A DNA stretch of 32,096 nt from a virus. The stretch is from positions 1 through 32,096 of the IMG/VR virus record IMGVR_UViG_3300047557_000678. One strand, given 5' to 3'. The notes below the pieces were generated by a model. That model was not told the origin of the DNA. It did not search any database and was given only the letters and a program-made list of their open reading frames with translations. Position numbers and translations under genes: made by a program. Shown here piece after piece: positions 19,648-26,731 of this stretch. Every line of letters starts with the position of its first letter. Position 1 is the first letter of the stretch.

Positions 19648-19871
19648 ACAGAGATGACATTACCCGCATGGCGCGGGAAGCCTGTGGTGAACCTGCGTGG
19701 GACGGCGGTGTTGAATGGACATGGGAAGAAGTTGAACGCTTTACCAACCTAGTCGCAGCAGCGGAGCGCGAGGCGTGTGCAAAGATACTTGATGAGATGG
19801 CAGCGAAGGACAAGCTGTCGAATTATTACAAGGTAGCTGCATTAGCTATCCGCGAGAGAGGTGCGCCATGA
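19644..19871 (+). CDS. Conserved small phage protein
   Basis: A 75-residue protein with AAAGGAGAAAGT before the ATG. It begins MNRDDITRMAREACGEPAWD and contains FTNLVAAAEREACAKILDEM and AIRERG near the end. This pattern is very common in short phage proteins of proteobacteria and has no assigned function. It overlaps the upstream stop by 4 bases and the next gene by 4 bases. Confidence 0.75.
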   Translation: MNRDDITRMAREACGEPAWDGGVEWTWEEVERFTNLVAAAEREACAKILDEMAAKDKLSNYYKVAALAIRERGAP

Positions 19872-20161
19872 GCGGAGACCATAATCAATACCAGAAGCCT
19901 AAACCGTTCCCAGCAAAATCAAAAGGCGCGTTAAGCCATGAAGAAAACAAGCAGCACAACAAAAAGATTCTGGACAAGTTCTACGAGGAGAACGCGCATC
20001 TTTACACCGCCCCACCACAGCGCGAATGGCAAACCCTGACAGAGAATGAAATCAAACACCTTTGGTACGAAGCGTGTCAGACAAATCTTGAATTAACTTC
20101 ACAACTTATTGTGCATTTGGCTAGAAACATCGAAGCCAAGTTGAAGGAGAAGAACACATGA
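19868..20161 (+). CDS. Small modular phage protein, paralogue 1 of 3
   Basis: A 97-residue protein beginning MSGDHNQYQKPKPFPAKSKG. A middle QREWQTLTENEIKHLW motif is followed by a helix and an IEAKLKEKNT end. The start MSGDHN is shared with the third gene of this set and the REWQ-LT motif and KEKNT end with the second, so the three are built from shared pieces. REWQ-LT motifs are common in short phage proteins of unknown function. It overlaps both neighbours by 4 bases. Confidence 0.72.
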   Translation: MSGDHNQYQKPKPFPAKSKGALSHEENKQHNKKILDKFYEENAHLYTAPPQREWQTLTENEIKHLWYEACQTNLELTSQLIVHLARNIEAKLKEKNT

Positions 20162-20397
20162 AACCAGCAGCATGGGTACGAAACCTGACCGATCCACAAC
20201 CGCATTGCGTAACTGACTTGAAGTACATGAGCGCGGCTGACGTTGATGCAGGGGTGCAATATGTGCCGTTGTATACAAAGCGCGAATGGCAAGGGCTGAC
20301 CCCCGAAGAAGCTAGAGAAATATCCCTAGCAAACCGTCCGTATGTGGTAGACATGATCGCCGCGCTGGAGGCAAGACTAAAGGAGAAGAACACATGA
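20158..20397 (+). CDS. Small modular phage protein, paralogue 2 of 3
   Basis: A 79-residue protein preceded by GAAGGAGAAGAACAC, the same site as the third gene. It begins MKPAAWVRNLTDPQPHCVTD, has VDAGVQYVPLYTKREWQGLT and ends EARLKEKNT. The WVRNLTD and VPLYT pieces are typical of phage Ea22-like or antirepressor-related short proteins, but no function is known. The C-terminus resembles that of the first paralogue. It overlaps both neighbours by 4 bases. Confidence 0.72.
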   Translation: MKPAAWVRNLTDPQPHCVTDLKYMSAADVDAGVQYVPLYTKREWQGLTPEEAREISLANRPYVVDMIAALEARLKEKNT

Positions 20398-20744
20398 GCG
20401 GAGACCACAACATGTACGCAAACTGGGAGCCAAGGCACGAACGACTGTACAAAGACGGAGTGCTGATACACCACAAAGTTCAACGCACACCTAATGGAGA
20501 GTGGGAAGACTACGTTCCTGAAGAACCACCGCCGGTGAAGAAGCCGCAGCCGAAAGCATTCCCAAACATGACGGGACAAACAGGCATGGACTTGCGGGAT
20601 TACTTTGCTGCGCAGGCGATGCAGACACTGATCCAGATTTTTGCAGAAGACCCAACTGTCGATAGCCCCGATGAGCGTAGGGAAATAGTAGCAAAATCAG
20701 CATATGAGCAAGCAGACGCAATGATGAAAGCGAGAGAAGAATGA
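20394..20744 (+). CDS. Small modular phage protein, paralogue 3 of 3
   Basis: A 116-residue protein preceded by AAAGGAGAAGAACAC. It shares the MSGDHN start with the first paralogue, then has a Pro-rich linker (PEEPPPVKKPQPKAFPN) and a MDLRDYFAAQAMQTLIQIFA helix followed by YEQADAMMKAREE. The latter pattern is frequent in phage proteins of unknown function. It overlaps the zinc-ribbon gene downstream by 4 bases. Confidence 0.75.
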   Translation: MSGDHNMYANWEPRHERLYKDGVLIHHKVQRTPNGEWEDYVPEEPPPVKKPQPKAFPNMTGQTGMDLRDYFAAQAMQTLIQIFAEDPTVDSPDERREIVAKSAYEQADAMMKAREE

Positions 20745-20962
20745 ACTGTCCTGAGTGTCAAAGCAGCAAGCTAAACATCTACGACTCCCGCCACATTGGG
20801 GATCACGTAGTGCGTAAAAGAAAATGTTTAGCGTGTGACGAACGGTTCTACACCATCGAGAGTTACATGTCGGCAGAAGAACTGGAAGCAATCGAAGCAA
20901 TTAGACGGGGGCAACATGACACCGGAAGCGAAAGTCAAGAAACAAGTGAGGAGGCTGCTTGA
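20741..20962 (+). CDS. NrdR-like zinc-ribbon protein without ATP-cone
   Basis: A 73-residue protein. Cys3-x2-Cys6 and Cys29-x2-Cys32 with YDSRHIGDHVVRKRKC and ERFYTIE match the N-terminal zinc ribbon of NrdR, the repressor of ribonucleotide reductase genes. The ATP-cone that senses nucleotides in NrdR is missing; instead there is a short acidic helix. It might bind NrdR-box-like DNA or interfere with host NrdR to keep nucleotide supply up; alternatively it is a generic small zinc-ribbon protein. It overlaps the VRR-nuclease gene by 47 bases. Confidence 0.75.
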   Translation: MNCPECQSSKLNIYDSRHIGDHVVRKRKCLACDERFYTIESYMSAEELEAIEAIRRGQHDTGSESQETSEEAA

Positions 20963-21266
20963 TGATTTACAAATCTACTACTTCTTTCCCGCAGCCAATG
21001 GCTACGGTCGGGCGGGTATCCCGGACATTATTGGGTGCGTCCTCGGCAGGTTTATTGCGATTGAATGCAAGGCAGGTAAGAACACCACAACCGCACTACA
21101 AGATCGTGAGATCGAGAGTATTCAAAACGCTGGAGGCTATGCGTTCGTGGCCAACGAACATAACCTCGATCAATTACAGGAGGAACTAACATGTTTGATC
21201 CGAGCGGATTTGCCAAACGCGTGGACTCGATGGACGAAGACGACAGAGACCACTTCAGACGAGTAA
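20916..21266 (+). CDS. VRR-NUC family nuclease
   Basis: A 116-residue protein counted from the ATG after GACGGGGGCAAC. It has the compact PD-(D/E)xK layout of the VRR-NUC family: YFFPAANGYGRAGIPD with Asp37, then IAIECKAG with Glu50 and Lys52 and Gln62 in LQDREIESIQNAGG. Such stand-alone proteins are expected to cut branched DNA such as Holliday junctions during replication and packaging. It overlaps the zinc-ribbon gene by 47 bases and the next gene by 76 bases, in different frames. Confidence 0.87.
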   Translation: MTPEAKVKKQVRRLLDDLQIYYFFPAANGYGRAGIPDIIGCVLGRFIAIECKAGKNTTTALQDREIESIQNAGGYAFVANEHNLDQLQEELTCLIRADLPNAWTRWTKTTETTSDE

Positions 21267-21460
21267 TCGAAGCGTTGTCTTACTGCTACGTACGAGATGG
21301 TATGAGGGCTTTAGTTGTCATCGACAATCCATCAGGACGCGTGGATACTATTACGATTAACTGTGACGACATGGAGGCTTACGAAATATCAAACGCTACA
21401 ACACAATGGTTTGAGTTTGTAAATACAAAAGACGCACCACCCAAGGAGAAATTTAATTGA
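21191..21460 (+). CDS. Small acidic protein before the DNA polymerase
   Basis: An 89-residue protein with AGGAGGAACTAAC before the ATG. It begins MFDPSGFAKRVDSMDEDDRD and has an ALVVIDNPSGRVDTITINCD beta segment. It overlaps the VRR-nuclease gene by 76 bases, unusually long, which indicates that both frames are under selection or that the nuclease end is dispensable. The stop overlaps the polymerase TTG start. Function unknown; position suggests a replication accessory role. Confidence 0.68.
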   Translation: MFDPSGFAKRVDSMDEDDRDHFRRVIEALSYCYVRDGMRALVVIDNPSGRVDTITINCDDMEAYEISNATTQWFEFVNTKDAPPKEKFN

Positions 21461-23430
21461 GTAAACCCTACGACAGAGTCATCGTACTCGACTTCGAAAC
21501 GGCATGGGGGAGAGAAGTCAAGCTAGGCTTCTCATGCCAGACAAACGAAGAGTACGTGCGTGACCCGCGCTTCAAGGCGTGGGGGCTGTGCTGGAAAGAC
21601 TACAACGATCCGCTGCCAGCAACGTGGATCAGGGGCAAAGACATCGTCTCGTGGGCTAGAGACTTTGACTGGTCACGCACAGCCATCATCGCGCAGAACG
21701 CGCAGTTTGACGCCTCCATACTAGCTTGGCACTACGACGTACATCCAACGTTTATCTTCGACACACTGTCGATGGGTCGGGCGCTGCGTGGTGTTGAGGT
21801 AGGCAACAGCTTGAAGAAGTTGGCCGAGGCGTTCGAGTTGCCGCCCAAGGGAGAGGGGCTGCACTCATCGGAGAACTATCTGGATGAGTTGCCGTTCCAT
21901 GTAGAGCAGGAGTTGGCCGACTACTGTCGGCACGATGTGTTCCTGTGCGAAGAAATATTCAAGCGGTTGGTGGATGGTTACCCGGCAAGTGAGTTGCGGT
22001 TGATCGACATGACGCTGAAGATGTATACAGAACCCAAGCTGGTGCTGGACAGGGAGATGCTGGCGCTGGCCATTGATGAGGAGAGAAAGAGTCGTGAGGA
22101 ACTATTGGAGAGACTTGGGGTGGACGATGCGACGCTATCGAGTAATCCTAAATTCGCGGATTTGTTGGCTTCACTGGGCTGCGATATACCGTACAAGACA
22201 AGCAAGACTACGGGCAAGCAGACTCTGGCGCTGGCTAAAAATGACGCGCTCTTCCAAGCCTTACTCCATAGTGAACGAGACGACATATCAACGCTGTGTG
22301 AAGCACGGCTGCGAGTCAAGTCTACAACTGAGCGAACACGAGCGCAGCGTTTCCTTGATATCGCACACCGGGGTGCGCTACCCGTACCCCTCGCCTACTA
22401 CGGTGCCAAGTCGGGTCGATGGTCGGCAGCAAAGGGAAGCGCGATCAACATGCAGAACCTAAAGCGCGGGTCGTTCTTGCGCAAGGCAATCATGGCACCC
22501 GATGGGCATGTCGTAGTGGCGGGGGACTTGTCGCAGATCGAGCCGCGTGTGCTGGGTTGGTTGTCAGATTATGAAGACCTGCTGGAGATATTCCGCTCAG
22601 GTCAGGATGCGTACTCGATGTTCGGGCGGCAGATGTTCAACATCCCGGACTTAACAAAAGACTCACACCCTGACCTACGGCAGAGCGCGAAGTCGGCGTT
22701 GCTGGGCTGTGGGTATGGGCTAGGCTGGGCATCGTTCGCGTCGCAGCTTCTGGTGGGGTTTCTGGGTGCGCCTCCGGTGCGCTACGACATGGCGTTTGCC
22801 AAGAAGCTGGGCGTGACCAAGGAGTACGTGGACGAGTTCCTAGCGTGGGGCGACAACGCGGTCAAGCTGGAGGCCATACCCCATACGTGCACGCTGCGGG
22901 AGTTATTAATCCATTGTGTTGCCGCAAAGAAAATCATCGACATCTACCGCAGCACGGCATACCCCGTTGTTGGCTTTTGGGAAATGTGTTCCGGCCTGCT
23001 GGAGCGGAGTCTTTACGGCGGCAAAGAGTTCGCGTATAAATGTCTAATCTTCCGCAAGGAAGAGATCGAACTACCGAACGGCATGAAGCTGCTGTACCCC
23101 GATCTGCGCATCCAAAAAGATGATCGCGGAAGGAACCAGTTCGTGTACGGCCCAGAGGCAACCAAGCTGTACGCAGGGAAGATCACCAACAACGTGACAC
23201 AAGCGTTGGCAAGAATCGTGATGACCGATGGGATGCTGAGAATCAGCAAGCGTTACCCAGTAGTTGGCACGGTGCATGATGAAGCGTGGGCGTTGGCTCC
23301 CGCAGCAGAAGGTGAAGAAGCAAGAGAGTGGATGCTTGAGCAGATGATCAAGGAGCCGAAGTACATGCCCGGCATACCACTCAACGCAGAAGTTGGTTAC
23401 AACCAACGATACGGACTAGCAAAAGGATAA
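21457..23430 (+). CDS. Family A DNA polymerase with 3'-5' exonuclease
   Basis: A 657-residue replicative polymerase beginning with TTG after AAGGAGAAATTTAA; no ATG is near. The DEDDy exonuclease has Asp12 and Glu14 in VLDFETA, Asp85 in NAQFDASIL and Tyr156/Asp160 in DYCRHD. Polymerase motif A is AGDLSQIEPRVLGWLSD (Asp357), motif B is RQSAKSALLGCGYGLG (Arg408 to Gly421) and motif C is VGTVHDEAWA (His607-Asp-Glu609). All catalytic residues are present. No 5' nuclease domain, as in T7 polymerase. It works with the primase-helicase encoded downstream. Start overlaps the previous stop. Confidence 0.95.
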   Translation: MSKPYDRVIVLDFETAWGREVKLGFSCQTNEEYVRDPRFKAWGLCWKDYNDPLPATWIRGKDIVSWARDFDWSRTAIIAQNAQFDASILAWHYDVHPTFIFDTLSMGRALRGVEVGNSLKKLAEAFELPPKGEGLHSSENYLDELPFHVEQELADYCRHDVFLCEEIFKRLVDGYPASELRLIDMTLKMYTEPKLVLDREMLALAIDEERKSREELLERLGVDDATLSSNPKFADLLASLGCDIPYKTSKTTGKQTLALAKNDALFQALLHSERDDISTLCEARLRVKSTTERTRAQRFLDIAHRGALPVPLAYYGAKSGRWSAAKGSAINMQNLKRGSFLRKAIMAPDGHVVVAGDLSQIEPRVLGWLSDYEDLLEIFRSGQDAYSMFGRQMFNIPDLTKDSHPDLRQSAKSALLGCGYGLGWASFASQLLVGFLGAPPVRYDMAFAKKLGVTKEYVDEFLAWGDNAVKLEAIPHTCTLRELLIHCVAAKKIIDIYRSTAYPVVGFWEMCSGLLERSLYGGKEFAYKCLIFRKEEIELPNGMKLLYPDLRIQKDDRGRNQFVYGPEATKLYAGKITNNVTQALARIVMTDGMLRISKRYPVVGTVHDEAWALAPAAEGEEAREWMLEQMIKEPKYMPGIPLNAEVGYNQRYGLAKG

Positions 23431-23438
23431 GGAGAAGC

Positions 23439-23765
23439 ATGAACAAAACAAAACTAAGAGCCACTTTGCCGCGCACCATCCGCATAGGGAAGCAACGATA
23501 CTCCGTCGATCTGGTGGAGACGATGCTGAACAAGGGCGACATGGCGCGGGTGTTCTACGACGAGAGAAAAATTCAGATCGGTAAGAAGAGCGGCGTCACT
23601 GGTCGGCGTTACTCAAAGAAAGAGATGAATGATTCGTTCTGGCATGAGTTGGTGCACGCCATCTTGTACGACATGGATGAGCACCGCTTGAACCGCAACG
23701 AGAAGTTCGTCACCGAGTTTGCCAACCGACTAGCTGAAGCAATTGACTCTGCGAGGTTTGAATGA
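23439..23765 (+). CDS. Small HExxH zinc metalloprotease-like protein
   Basis: A 108-residue protein preceded by AAGGAGAAGC. FWHELVHAIL contains His69-Glu70-x2-His73, a classic zinc-protease motif, and Glu88 or Glu93 could be the third ligand. The size and layout recall SprT- or ImmA/IrrE-like minimal proteases. Next to replication nucleases, a SprT-like role in removing proteins from DNA is an attractive but unproven idea. It may alternatively cleave a repressor. It overlaps the next gene by 4 bases. Confidence 0.75.
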   Translation: MNKTKLRATLPRTIRIGKQRYSVDLVETMLNKGDMARVFYDERKIQIGKKSGVTGRRYSKKEMNDSFWHELVHAILYDMDEHRLNRNEKFVTEFANRLAEAIDSARFE

Positions 23766-24427
23766 ATAAGGTTGTGTGGTCACACAGCGCCCTGAAAGAT
23801 TACGAGGGTTGCCCACGCCGATACCAAGAGGTACGGGTCTTGAAGAACTACGCGTTCCAAGAGACCGAGGCTACCAAGTACGGCACACAGTTACACCTCG
23901 CTGCGGAGGAGTACATCAGGGACGGCAAGGAGTTGCCCGAACAGTTTGCGTTCATCAAGGACACGTTGGATGCGCTCAACAAAAAGCCCGGACGCAAACT
24001 GTGCGAACACAAGATGGCGCTGACCCAAGACTTGAAGCCTTGCGATTGGAAGGCCAAAGAGGTTTGGGTCAGGGGCATCGCTGACTTGCTGATTGTTGAC
24101 GACGATAACTTGACAGCGTGGGTAGCGGACTACAAGACAGGCAACAACCGTTACCCAGACCGTGAGCAGCTACAGTTGATGGCGTTGATGGTGTTCGCAC
24201 ACTTCCCACACATTCGCAAAGTCAACGCAGCCCTGCTGTTCGTCGTCAAGAACGACATGGTGAAAGCATCGTATACGCTCGACGATGTAGAGCCTGCGTG
24301 GTGGGAGTACAGAGAGCGCGTTGCACGGATCGAGCAAGCACACGAGGTTAATGTGTGGAACCCAAGACCTTCACCGTTATGTCCGTGGTGTCCCGTCACC
24401 ACTTGCGTCAACCATCCACGACACTAA
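23762..24427 (+). CDS. Cas4/RecB-like PD-(D/E)xK exonuclease with iron-sulfur cysteines
   Basis: A 221-residue protein. The nuclease core has His45 in YGTQLHLAAEEYI, Asp108 in RGIADLLIV, Asp123 and Lys125 in VADYKTG and a following Gln in REQLQL. Cys17 near the N-terminus with Cys207, Cys210 and Cys215 near the C-terminus is the four-cysteine set that holds a 4Fe-4S cluster in Cas4 and AddB-type nucleases. There is no CRISPR array or Cas1, so this is a phage recombination or end-processing nuclease. Start overlaps the HExxH gene stop by 4 bases. Confidence 0.88.
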   Translation: MNKVVWSHSALKDYEGCPRRYQEVRVLKNYAFQETEATKYGTQLHLAAEEYIRDGKELPEQFAFIKDTLDALNKKPGRKLCEHKMALTQDLKPCDWKAKEVWVRGIADLLIVDDDNLTAWVADYKTGNNRYPDREQLQLMALMVFAHFPHIRKVNAALLFVVKNDMVKASYTLDDVEPAWWEYRERVARIEQAHEVNVWNPRPSPLCPWCPVTTCVNHPRH

Positions 24428-24436
24428 GGAAAGATC

Positions 24437-24667
24437 ATGACACGCAATTACAAATCTGAGTATCAGAACTACCACGCCCAGCCAGAGCAGATCAAGAAGC
24501 GTGGGCAACGCGTCAAGGCGCGTCGCATGCTGGAGAAAGAAGGCGCTGTCACCAAAGGTGACAACAAAGATGTTGACCACAAAAAACCTTTACGCTCTGG
24601 TGGCAGTACCACTAGAAGCAACCTCAGAGTTCGCAGTGTGAAGGCAAATAGAAGCGATAATAAATAG
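24437..24667 (+). CDS. Small HNH-like nuclease
   Basis: A 76-residue basic protein. Asp47-His48 in KDVDHKKPLRSGG, Asn62 in TTRSNLRV and Asn71 in KANRS follow the HNH order of a small phage HNH family that I recall with the same KARRMLEKEG start region. Unlike larger HNH proteins it lacks zinc-binding cysteines. It may nick DNA during replication or packaging; an inactive structural role is also possible. It starts 9 bases after the Cas4-like gene. Confidence 0.75.
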   Translation: MTRNYKSEYQNYHAQPEQIKKRGQRVKARRMLEKEGAVTKGDNKDVDHKKPLRSGGSTTRSNLRVRSVKANRSDNK

Positions 24668-24676
24668 GAGAAGCCA

Positions 24677-26239
24677 GTGCAGATCGTTGAAGACAAAGCG
24701 TTGTTGTTCAAGACGCGCAACCCCAGTAAGTATTCAATCATTCCTAAACATAAGGTCATACAAAAATATGAAGACGGGAGCGCAGAGATCGCCGTTTATT
24801 TCGGGTTGGACGAGGCGCGCGTACTCAAAAATCTTGGAGTCAAAAATGTCCCGTCTCCGATTAGTTGCCGGTATAACTGGCCGGGCAAGTTTAAGCCCAT
24901 GTCCCACCAGATTGAGACTTCGGCGTTCCTCACTCTTAACAAGAAAGCGTTTGTTTTCTCCGAGCCGGGAACAGGTAAGACCCTCTCGGCTCTTTGGGCT
25001 GCGGACTACCTTATGGAGCGCGGCGAAGTAAGACGCTGCTTGATTCTCTGCCCACTATCGATCATGCAAAGCGCATGGTTGAATGACTTGAACAACAGCA
25101 TTATTCATCGCTCTGCCATCATCGCGCACCATTACCAAGCTAGTCGGCGTATCGAGATGGTTCAGGAGAACTACGACTTTGTCATTACGAACTACGACGG
25201 TCTGAACCTGATCGCTGACGAAGTTAACAACGACGGACGGTTTGATCTTGTCATCGTCGATGAAGCCAACGCATACAAGACGATCACCACCAAACGCTGG
25301 AAGGCGTTGCAGTCCATCTTGAAACCGACGACGCACCTCTGGATGATGACGGGTACACCCGCATCGCAGTCCCCTGCTGATGCGTACGGCTTGGCGCGGC
25401 TGGTAAATCCTGCGGGTGTGCCGAAGTTCTTCACTGGTTGGCGCGACAAGGTCATGTACAAAGTCACGCAGTTCAAATGGATGCCCAAGCCCTCCGCTGC
25501 CGAGGAAGTACACGAGGCGCTGCAACCAGCGATACGCTTTACCAAAGAGCAGTGTCTTGATCTGCCACCCGTTATCACACAGGCGCGGGACGTACCGCTC
25601 ACACCACAGCAAGCCAAGTATTACAACCTGCTGAAAGAACGCATGATGGTGCAGGCAGCAGGCGAGACGATCACCGCAGTCAACGCCGCCGCAGGCGTCT
25701 CCAAGCTACTACAGATTTCCTGCGGTGCCGCATACACCGACGACAAAGAAGTCATCGAGTTCGACGCTGCGCCAAGGCTGCATGTGCTGGAAGAAATTCT
25801 GGAGGAGACATCACGCAAGGTTATTATCTTTGCATTGTTTCGCAGCACCATCGACACCATTCAGACACACTTGACCAAGCGCAACATTACTAACGAATGC
25901 ATCCACGGCGATGTCTCGCCCAACAAACGCGCTGACATCATCAGACGTTTCCAAACAGAGAAAGACCCGCGTGTACTTGTCATGCAGCCGCAGGCTACGG
26001 CGCATGGGATCACACTAACCGCAGCGGATACGGTTGTCTTTTATGGTCCATTGATGTCTGTTGAGCAATACATCCAGTGCATCGCTCGTGCTGATCGCAA
26101 GGGGCAGAACTCCGACAAGGTGACAGTCGTACACATTCAAGGCAGTCCGATTGAGCGCCGCATGTTCAAGGCGTTGGAAAGCAAAGTGACAGATAACACT
26201 CTGCTAACTGACATGTTTACAACTGAAATTCGTTCGTGA
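24677..26239 (+). CDS. SNF2-type superfamily 2 helicase/ATPase, GTG start
   Basis: A 520-residue protein beginning with GTG after AATAGGAGAAGCCA. Walker A is SEPGTGKT (95-102), motif II is IVDEAN (193-198), motif III MMTGTPAS follows, and the second RecA domain has IIFALFRSTID and motif VI QYIQCIARADRKGQ. The MSHQIETSAFL segment corresponds to the Q-motif region. This layout matches phage SNF2-like helicases that remodel DNA or replication forks. Located between nucleases and the SSB-like protein, it likely serves replication or recombination. Length is normal. Confidence 0.92.
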   Translation: MQIVEDKALLFKTRNPSKYSIIPKHKVIQKYEDGSAEIAVYFGLDEARVLKNLGVKNVPSPISCRYNWPGKFKPMSHQIETSAFLTLNKKAFVFSEPGTGKTLSALWAADYLMERGEVRRCLILCPLSIMQSAWLNDLNNSIIHRSAIIAHHYQASRRIEMVQENYDFVITNYDGLNLIADEVNNDGRFDLVIVDEANAYKTITTKRWKALQSILKPTTHLWMMTGTPASQSPADAYGLARLVNPAGVPKFFTGWRDKVMYKVTQFKWMPKPSAAEEVHEALQPAIRFTKEQCLDLPPVITQARDVPLTPQQAKYYNLLKERMMVQAAGETITAVNAAAGVSKLLQISCGAAYTDDKEVIEFDAAPRLHVLEEILEETSRKVIIFALFRSTIDTIQTHLTKRNITNECIHGDVSPNKRADIIRRFQTEKDPRVLVMQPQATAHGITLTAADTVVFYGPLMSVEQYIQCIARADRKGQNSDKVTVVHIQGSPIERRMFKALESKVTDNTLLTDMFTTEIRS

Positions 26240-26274
26240 AAGGGGGTTGCATTCAAATTCAATTCGCAGTAATC

Positions 26275-26290
26275 TGTCTAACCCTAGACA
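26275..26290. repeat. Perfect 6-bp intergenic inverted repeat
   Basis: TGTCTA, ACCC, TAGACA in the 79-base gap between helicase and the next gene. It is exact but short. It could be an operator site or an mRNA hairpin. There is no U-tract on the plus strand. Confidence 0.4.
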
Positions 26291-26318
26291 AAAAAGCAGC
26301 TAATAACAGGAGAAGCAA

Positions 26319-26723
26319 ATGTCAGATGATCTTGTTCCACTGGACAAGCTTGCAAAGATTTATCGCAAGATCAAGTCCGAGATCGATCAACTCACCCAAG
26401 AGTACGACACCAAGCTGGAAATGCTCAAAGCACAGCAAGATGAATTGCGCTTTGCAATGAAAGACCAGATGAAGGCGCTCGGTGTGAGATCGGTCAATAC
26501 CGCCTTCGGGACGGTGACGATGGTCACCAAGACGCGATACAACACCACCGACTGGGACTCGTTCAAGAAGTTTATTGTCGAGCACGATGTCGTTGATCTG
26601 TTGGAGAAGCGTATTGCACAGACCAACATGTCTACGTTCCTTGAAGAGAATCCGGGGCTTGTACCGCCCGGTTTAAATTCGAACACTGAGTTCGAAATCC
26701 GTGTAACCAAACCGTCTAAGTGA
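26319..26723 (+). CDS. Conserved helical phage protein beside the SSB-like gene
   Basis: A 134-residue protein preceded by CAGGAGAAGCAA. The N-terminal half is a coiled coil, LAKIYRKIKSEIDQLTQEYD, followed by VNTAFGTVTMVTKTRYNTTD and a TDWDSFKKFIVEHDVVDLLE segment, and ends PGLVPPGLNSNTEFEIRVTK. This organisation is familiar from phage replication modules, where it often precedes the SSB-like protein and is sometimes compared with Gam or Gp157-type proteins. No catalytic residue seen. Probable role in DNA end protection or recombination is inferred. Confidence 0.72.
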   Translation: MSDDLVPLDKLAKIYRKIKSEIDQLTQEYDTKLEMLKAQQDELRFAMKDQMKALGVRSVNTAFGTVTMVTKTRYNTTDWDSFKKFIVEHDVVDLLEKRIAQTNMSTFLEENPGLVPPGLNSNTEFEIRVTKPSK

Positions 26724-26731
26724 GACTACCC

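Noticed and set aside
19055-23765. Toxin-antitoxin or ImmA/ImmR repressor pair from the HTH and HExxH genes
   Set aside because: They lie more than 4 kb apart with replication genes between, and there is no integrase, so a lysogeny switch is not supported.
23762-24427. Possible CRISPR-Cas content because of the Cas4-like nuclease
   Set aside because: There is no repeat-spacer array and no Cas1 or Cas2; phages commonly carry stand-alone nucleases of this type.
26236-26460. A 74-codon plus-strand frame after the helicase
   Set aside because: It overlaps the well-supported 134-residue gene in another frame, has no ribosome-binding site, and no family pattern.
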